23,838 nt of DNA from a virus. Where the stretch lies: IMG/VR virus record IMGVR_UViG_3300047474_001057, positions 1 through 23,838 of that record, one strand, 5' to 3'. The notes below the pieces were generated by a model. The model did no database searches. It was not told the origin of the DNA and was given only the letters and a program-made list of their open reading frames with translations. Below are positions 19,798 to 23,838 of the stretch, piece after piece. Made by a program: the position numbers and the translations under genes. How positions within the stretch are numbered: position 1 is the stretch's first letter; each line of letters starts with the position of its first letter.

Positions 19798-21297
19798 CTA
19801 TATGTTTATATCATAAACTTTAAATTTAAACCGCTCTTTTGAATATATTTTAATTCTTTCAGCTGCATGGTTTAAGGTGTAGTTTTTTGTGCCTTTCCAA
19901 TGTAAATCATCTGCAATATCGTATACCTTAGTATTTATATCATCTCCAGACAGTCTTAATCCACGGCCTATAGACTGAAGTACTCTGATTTGAGATTTAG
20001 ATGGACTCGCAAAAATTATGTTGTGAAGTCGTTTGATATTAATACCAGTTGAAAAAGTACCCAAAGAAGCAACGATAATTGCGTCGTTCTGTTCTTCGGT
20101 AATCGCTCTAATATTTTCTCTATCGTCAACTTTAGTTTCTCCGGAAACATAGAATAACTTCCTGTCTTTCTCTATCTTTTTACTTAAGATATCATGTAAT
20201 GGTTTACCATGTTTTTCTACATAGTTAAATAACACTAATGTATTTCCCTTTTGATCTAAAGCTAGATTACTAATAAATGTATTTCTTGGACCATACTTTA
20301 CAATAAAATCGATTTCTTCTTGATACTTAAACTTTGATACAGTTTTACAATACTCATCTTGATATTTTAACAGCAATATCGATATATCCATTTGAGCCAA
20401 AGCATTACTATCCATAAGATCTTTAGTGGTAGTAACCTTATATACTGGTCCAAATAATCCTTCTAATACTAACTGATGAGTTTGCGTACCGTCCAATGTT
20501 CCAGTAGTACCAATCTTAAATGGCGCATTAACGCATTTTTCTAGTATTGAAGTTAATGATTTAGCTTTAAAGTTATGAGCTTCATCACCTATTACCATAC
20601 CATATTCTGTAAACCAATCTCCACTAAATTTATGAATAGATTGCCATGTACTTATTATAACTCTTTGCGGTATGTTGATCTTATCTTTGCCAGAATATAT
20701 CCTATGGCATTCTTCATTAGCATTCCATAAATCATCAAGTTTAGAATAGTCATCAAAATCACTGTACATTTGTTCTACTAGGGAAGTTGTAGGGACAATG
20801 ATTAATACCTTACCTTCAAAATATTTAAGAAAATATCTTAATGCCATGTATATAATTAAACTCTTACCAGACGCTGTCGGGCTTAAAAGCAATCTCTTTC
20901 CATCTTTTATGGTGCGCGAGAGTGCATCGATTTGATAGTCCCTGGGTATTATACCTACTCCGTTCACGCTAGGGCCCAATTCGGTGATAAAGGCCTCTAA
21001 ATCAATATTTTCAGTGATATGACTGTCACTTAAACCATTGATATAGTGCTCTTTTATCTGATACCCTCTTTCCTCACAGAATTGTTCTAGATACTTGACA
21101 AGACCACAATATAAGGTTTTATCCCTCATATTGAATAATCTGATCTTTCCATCCCACATTCTGTTACGATATGCCGGCATAAACTTATATCCGGGTACGT
21201 AAAAGCAAAAATGCTCAGATAACTCTTGACCTGTGCTAGCTTCACATTCAATCTGTATAAGAGTTTCGTTTAATTTTGTATAAGTAATTACTTCCAT
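19798..21297 (-). CDS. uvsW: Recombination DNA-RNA helicase (T4 UvsW-like)
   Basis: Superfamily 2 helicase that unwinds branched DNA and R-loops; in T4 it shuts off origin replication and drives recombination-dependent replication. The protein is 499 aa. It matches T4 UvsW in the N-terminal domain (YRNRMWDGKIRLFN), motif I SPTASGKS at about 139-146, motif Ia IIVPTTSLVEQM, motif II DEAH at about 238-241, motif III-like TGTLDG, and motif VI QSIGRGLR. The ATG at 21295-21297 overlaps the oxygenase stop by 10 bp; a GTG at 21315 is open but less likely. In T4 uvsW is expressed late. Here it follows uvsY and the oxygenase, with an additional late octamer inside its 3' end at 19932-19939. Confidence 0.95.
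   Translation of the reverse strand: MEVITYTKLNETLIQIECEASTGQELSEHFCFYVPGYKFMPAYRNRMWDGKIRLFNMRDKTLYCGLVKYLEQFCEERGYQIKEHYINGLSDSHITENIDLEAFITELGPSVNGVGIIPRDYQIDALSRTIKDGKRLLLSPTASGKSLIIYMALRYFLKYFEGKVLIIVPTTSLVEQMYSDFDDYSKLDDLWNANEECHRIYSGKDKINIPQRVIISTWQSIHKFSGDWFTEYGMVIGDEAHNFKAKSLTSILEKCVNAPFKIGTTGTLDGTQTHQLVLEGLFGPVYKVTTTKDLMDSNALAQMDISILLLKYQDEYCKTVSKFKYQEEIDFIVKYGPRNTFISNLALDQKGNTLVLFNYVEKHGKPLHDILSKKIEKDRKLFYVSGETKVDDRENIRAITEEQNDAIIVASLGTFSTGINIKRLHNIIFASPSKSQIRVLQSIGRGLRLSGDDINTKVYDIADDLHWKGTKNYTLNHAAERIKIYSKERFKFKVYDINI
19932..19939 (-). promoter_or_regulatory. Late-type octamer TATAAATA inside uvsW 3' end
   Basis: Exact octamer on the minus strand, predicted start near 19926, about 130 nt before Sm-like gene 2. 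It may give late transcription of that gene, or be chance. Confidence 0.3.
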
Positions 21298-21797
21298 TGT
21301 GGTCCAACAACCCACCCTACGATAGATCTTCTATGCCCTTTTATTATAGGCGTAATCCTATGATATAAAATGGATGGAAATATTATAATAGTACCTTTAT
21401 CTCTAGAATAAGTCATATCGATGTTATTAGCATCTCTAAACTCAAAATTTCCACCTTCATATTCTTCTTTATCAGTTAACTGTAATATATATGTAAATTT
21501 TCTATGTAACTTTCTATTCCATAAAACATCTTGGTGCCAATCATATTTTCCACCAGGACTATATTTTAATAGCTTAGTTTCATTAATTTTATTAATATCG
21601 TAAACTAAATTTAAATTTTTTATAAACGAAAATACCTTTACATCTAACCAATTAAATGTACCGGTTATATCATATGTATTAACAACACGAGAATCTGAAG
21701 AATCATTTGTAGTACCTTCAACCCACCATTGATTATTGGGTTGTACAACATTAATTTTTGCTAATTCTTCTAAAGATAAAAAATCTTTATATACCAC
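21288..21797 (-). CDS. 2OG-Fe(II) oxygenase (prolyl-4-hydroxylase-like)
   Basis: Non-haem iron, 2-oxoglutarate-dependent dioxygenase of the P4H type. Counting from the GTG chosen here (169 aa): iron ligands His88 and Asp90 in YDWHQD, then the YILQLTDKEEYEGGNFEF strands, the distal iron ligand His146 in LYHRITP and the 2-oxoglutarate-binding Arg156/157 in GHRRSIVGW. The frame is open to a TTG at 21818, but GTG at 21795-21797 follows GGAG and reduces overlap with uvsY to 11 bp; the choice is uncertain. Such genes are frequent in marine T4-like phages. The substrate is unknown and could be a protein or modified nucleotide. It lies between uvsY and uvsW with overlaps on both sides. Confidence 0.88.
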   Translation of the reverse strand: MVYKDFLSLEELAKINVVQPNNQWWVEGTTNDSSDSRVVNTYDITGTFNWLDVKVFSFIKNLNLVYDINKINETKLLKYSPGGKYDWHQDVLWNRKLHRKFTYILQLTDKEEYEGGNFEFRDANNIDMTYSRDKGTIIIFPSILYHRITPIIKGHRRSIVGWVVGPQWK

Positions 21798-22230
21798 TAG
21801 TAAACTTTCTCCATTCAATCATATTTTTAATATTTTGGTGTCTCCATTTAATATTGTCTAATATTTCTTTTAGAGTATTAACTACTTCTCCATTGTATGC
21901 CATTTTTCTCTGATGATCTTGAATAATTTCATCGGCGTCATACCATTTATCTAGGTCTCCTTTCAGTACAGTAAGACCATCTAATGGATCATAATCCCAA
22001 CCTTTTCTATCAATTTCTTCTTTACTTAATTTTCCATTATAATGTTTAAACTTATCTCTAAGGATTACTTTAAATTTAAGTTCCAAATCTTTTTGTTTGA
22101 TTTTTGCGACTGAATATAAGTCTAGGTATTTTGAGTGTAATTTTGCAGAATCTCGAGATGCTTCGTCCAATTGAACTTCGTCAATTTCGGCATCTTTTTT
22201 CCACATTTCTAAGATTGATTCTAAATTCAT
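21787..22230 (-). CDS. uvsY: Recombination mediator (T4 UvsY-like)
   Basis: Loads the UvsX recombinase on gp32-coated single-stranded DNA. The protein is 147 aa (T4 UvsY is 137), all helical, starting MNLESILEMWKKDAEIDEVQLDEAS, with SKYLDLYSVAKIKQKDLELKFK and the C-terminal KNMIEWRKF helix in the same places as T4 UvsY. GGAG stands 10 nt before the ATG, and early-type promoter h lies about 30 bp upstream. UvsX and gp32 are not in the window. Confidence 0.88.
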   Translation of the reverse strand: MNLESILEMWKKDAEIDEVQLDEASRDSAKLHSKYLDLYSVAKIKQKDLELKFKVILRDKFKHYNGKLSKEEIDRKGWDYDPLDGLTVLKGDLDKWYDADEIIQDHQRKMAYNGEVVNTLKEILDNIKWRHQNIKNMIEWRKFTSGI

Positions 22231-22260
22231 GATATATTATCTCCAGGCATATAGTTATAT

Positions 22261-22289
22261 ATTATAACACAGAATGCCTTAAATGTAAA
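22261..22289 (-). promoter_or_regulatory. Early-type promoter h (uvsY-oxygenase-uvsW operon)
   Basis: Minus strand: -35 TTTACA (22284-22289), 17-bp spacer, -10 TATAAT (22261-22266) in TGTGTTATAAT. The -35 lies 6 bp from the tail-tube-like stop at 22295, marking the switch from late structural genes to early genes. Confidence 0.84.
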
Positions 22290-22294
22290 GGAGT

Positions 22295-22765
22295 TTATTC
22301 GAACTCAAATGATGTATATTTAAATGATACGTCAGCTTGTAAGTACTCTACTTCAGTAGATTGCGAGTTAAACTCAACTGCGGTTAAACTAGTTGGAAAG
22401 ACATCTTTAAACCTAATAGATTTGTTTAGATTATTATGAGAAGACATGATCATTAGTGTAGCATCAAATTTATACTGATTTTCAGTACCACCTGTTGTGA
22501 TAATATTGTGCATCCAATCAAATATTTCAACATAGTTTTCCATGTTTTCAGTAACATTAAATCGTATAGCTAAATCTTCAAAAGTAAGTCGATCTCCTGT
22601 CATAGCAAGATTTAAACCTCTATATGGTACTACAGCCTCTGAAATACTAATTCCAGGCATAGTAACCTGAGTACAAAAATATTCTGTATTTGCAAAGTTA
22701 GTCGCATCAAGCTTAAATGTAAAGCCTACTGGACTTAAAAAGTTTTTATTCGTCGTCAGTGCCAT
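22295..22765 (-). CDS. Tail tube protein family (T4 gp19-like)
   Basis: A 156-aa mostly beta protein. FCTQVTMPGISISEAVVPYRGLNLAMTGDR, FEDLAIRFNVTENMENYVEIFDWMHNI and the C-terminal FKDVFPTSLTAVEF ... FKYTSFEFE follow the order of T4 gp19 (CKATALPAG, AGDRTFDDW, WQSIA, IKGLWPTNVG, LALDYWE). It would form or cap the tail tube. In T4 gp19 lies before the capsid genes, not after 23; in some marine T4-like phages the gene after 23 is annotated as gp3 (tail completion), so a gp3 or tube-paralogue identity is possible. GAGG precedes the ATG, and a late octamer lies about 70 bp upstream. Confidence 0.7.
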   Translation of the reverse strand: MALTTNKNFLSPVGFTFKLDATNFANTEYFCTQVTMPGISISEAVVPYRGLNLAMTGDRLTFEDLAIRFNVTENMENYVEIFDWMHNIITTGGTENQYKFDATLMIMSSHNNLNKSIRFKDVFPTSLTAVEFNSQSTEVEYLQADVSFKYTSFEFE

Positions 22766-22829
22766 CTTCTTCCTCGTCTTCTAATAATCCCCACCAGTTC
22801 CATCTACCATCTTCGGTTTTTTCTTCCAT
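22746..22829 (-). CDS. Possible 27-aa acidic leader peptide
   Basis: A 27-codon frame, MEEKTEDGRWNWWGLLEDEE and more acidic residues, between the late octamer and the tail-tube-like gene, overlapping its start by 20 bp. Its ATG is at the predicted transcription start (22829), so it would be leaderless. The Trp-rich centre in an acidic frame is unusual. It may be a leader peptide, a small structural protein or non-coding leader. Confidence 0.35.
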   Translation of the reverse strand: MEEKTEDGRWNWWGLLEDEEEDGTDDE

Positions 22830-22834
22830 ACATC

Positions 22835-22842
22835 TATTTATA
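22835..22842 (-). promoter_or_regulatory. Late-type promoter (TATAAATA) for the tail-tube-like gene
   Basis: Exact late octamer on the minus strand, 21 bp after the T-run of the gene 23 terminator. The predicted start is 22829, about 64 nt before the ATG at 22765. The position between a terminator and a structural gene makes function likely. Confidence 0.75.
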
Positions 22843-22862
22843 AGGTTACAAATGCTAGGTAT

Positions 22863-22890
22863 AAAAAAAGGGACTCCGAAGAGCCCCTTT
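22863..22890 (-). terminator. Rho-independent terminator of gene 23
   Basis: Minus strand: 10-bp stem AAAGGGGCTC/GAGTCCCTTT (one G-T pair) with a TTCG tetraloop and a run of seven T. It begins 25 bp after the gene 23 stop. Confidence 0.95.
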
Positions 22891-22915
22891 AGTCGAATTA
22901 GAATTAACTAATGGA

Positions 22916-23838
22916 TTACTCCATGATTCCGTCAACTCTGAAGATTCTGAAGTATGGGTTAGCACGGTCAGTACCAGTACCGTCTGCAGCGACGAACGGG
23001 TTAGCAACCATTCCATATCTTGTTTTGAATCCGATTCTAGGTTGGAAGTCCTCTTCACCAATAGCCTTGACCATAGTCAAAGGAACGTATGGGCAATAGA
23101 ACATACCAGCGTCATAAGGATTAGCACCTCTGTATCCAACACAGACAAAGTCGCCTGTTGCATACGGATCGATGTATACCTTAATTCTTCCATTAAGAAC
23201 ACCAGCAAAAGTATTACCAGTATCATCAACATTCAAAGAAGTTGACAATGCAGGTGAATAGTCCAACATGCCTGAAGCAGCCAAAGCTGAAGCAACATCA
23301 GAAGAAACGATAACATAGTTACCTTTTCCACGTCTTGTTTCTTTAGCAATAACGTTAGCTTCTCTTTCGATTTGCATGATAAGACCTTTGAACTTCTCAG
23401 CCATCCATCTACCGTCTGAATCAGTTTCTAGATCAAAAGCACCTTTAAGAGCTACGTTTGATTGTAGAGCACCAATTTTAGCTTTAGAAAGAACTGTTCT
23501 AACAACTTCTCTGTTGATCTCAGCTAGGATCTCAGCAGATAGGATATTAGCTAGTTCGCCTTCAGCGTCTAGACCATGCACAGCTTTAAGATCTTGTGCA
23601 AGTTCCATGGTGTATTCAGCTTTAAGAGCTCTTGACTTAGCAGTTACAGTAGATTTCTCAATTGAGAAAGCCATTTCACCAAAAGCCGCACCAGCACCAC
23701 CTGACATACCACGTTGTTCCGCAGTTGCAGTTGGAAGACCAGAACCGAATGTTGATAAAGTATCAGAATCAGTAGCTAGAGAGCCATCAGCAGGTGATGA
23801 ACCATCTGTAGCACCAACTAGACCAGTAGGATCTGCTT
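22916..23838 (-). CDS. 23: Major capsid protein (T4 gp23-like), 5' part outside window
   Basis: C-terminal 306 codons of the T4-type major capsid protein; the frame is open through the right edge, so the N-terminal part, including any propeptide cleavage site, is missing. It matches T4 gp23 in GGAGAAFGEMAFSIEKSTV, KSRALKAEYTMELAQDLKAV, the EILAEINREVV helix, TRRGKGNYVIVSSDV, FAGVLNGRIKVYIDPYA and FQPRIGFKTRYGMVANPF. The part upstream of the MSGGAG segment (Gly/Ser/Thr-rich, ending TAEQRG) also reads as gp23. Higher GC and regular codons suggest high expression, as does the strong terminator. It forms the hexameric capsid lattice after prohead protease cleavage. Confidence 0.96.
   Translation of the reverse strand, partial: ADPTGLVGATDGSSPADGSLATDSDTLSTFGSGLPTATAEQRGMSGGAGAAFGEMAFSIEKSTVTAKSRALKAEYTMELAQDLKAVHGLDAEGELANILSAEILAEINREVVRTVLSKAKIGALQSNVALKGAFDLETDSDGRWMAEKFKGLIMQIEREANVIAKETRRGKGNYVIVSSDVASALAASGMLDYSPALSTSLNVDDTGNTFAGVLNGRIKVYIDPYATGDFVCVGYRGANPYDAGMFYCPYVPLTMVKAIGEEDFQPRIGFKTRYGMVANPFVAADGTGTDRANPYFRIFRVDGIME

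Noticed and set aside
1-23838. CRISPR arrays, insertion sequences, integrase or attachment sites
   Set aside because: No regularly spaced repeats, transposase or integrase genes were seen; the tRNA genes are intact phage genes without a flanking duplicate.

Overview
This window is about 24 kb of an AT-rich, marine-type T4-like myovirus genome. The evidence is the T4 replication, recombination and transcription core in conserved order on one strand: 23, uvsY, uvsW, 55, 47, 46, 45, 44, 62, regA and 43. Accessory genes typical of marine T4-like phages sit among them: Hsp20, a CobS-type MoxR ATPase with a VWA/peptidase partner, a 2OG-Fe(II) oxygenase and a MazG-like pyrophosphatase. No photosynthesis gene is present. 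A T4-type dCMP hydroxymethylase argues against a typical cyanophage, but the host cannot be named from this sequence. Essentially all genes lie on the minus strand, so transcription runs from high to low coordinates.

From the right edge, the layout is as follows. (1) 22.3-23.8 kb holds the major capsid protein 23 (cut by the window edge) with a strong terminator, then a gp19-family tail-tube-like gene behind a late-type promoter. (2) 17.4-22.3 kb is a recombination and late-control block: uvsY, oxygenase, uvsW, Sm-like protein, sigma factor gp55, a small unknown, then gp47/gp46, which continues to 15.7 kb. (3) 15.46-15.62 kb holds tRNA-Arg(UCU) and tRNA-Trp(CCA) with their own promoter. (4) 11.7-15.35 kb holds the VWA/peptidase protein and the MoxR ATPase, each behind a near-identical promoter cassette, separated by a structured intergenic region. 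(5) 7.9-11.7 kb is the replication accessory operon: DUF3310, clamp gp45, an acidic late protein with its own promoter and terminator, a WYL_2-like protein, clamp loader gp44/gp62, two small unknowns and RegA. (6) 7.0-7.8 kb holds Hsp20 and a small membrane protein ending in a terminator. (7) 4.4-6.9 kb is DNA polymerase gp43. (8) 0-4.35 kb is a nucleotide-metabolism and lysis block: Sm-like protein, MazG-like protein, primase-like protein, SleB-type hydrolase, putative nuclease, Nmad1-like protein, dCMP hydroxymethylase, dCMP deaminase and a membrane protein.

Two promoter classes organise the window. Eight minus-strand copies of a T4-early-like promoter (TTTACT or TTTACA, 17 bp, extended -10 TGTGWTAKAAT) start the early gene blocks and the tRNAs. 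Copies of the T4 late octamer TATAAATA precede Hsp20, the acidic 82-aa gene and the tail-tube gene, in keeping with the encoded gp55 and gp45. Three perfect hairpin plus T-run terminators end the strongly expressed units.

The least explained items are an orphan plus-strand copy of the early promoter, a plus-strand late octamer facing regA, three late octamers whose predicted start site is exactly the A of an ATG, the structured intergenic segment after the VWA/peptidase gene, and the primase-like and MoxR-VWA-peptidase genes.
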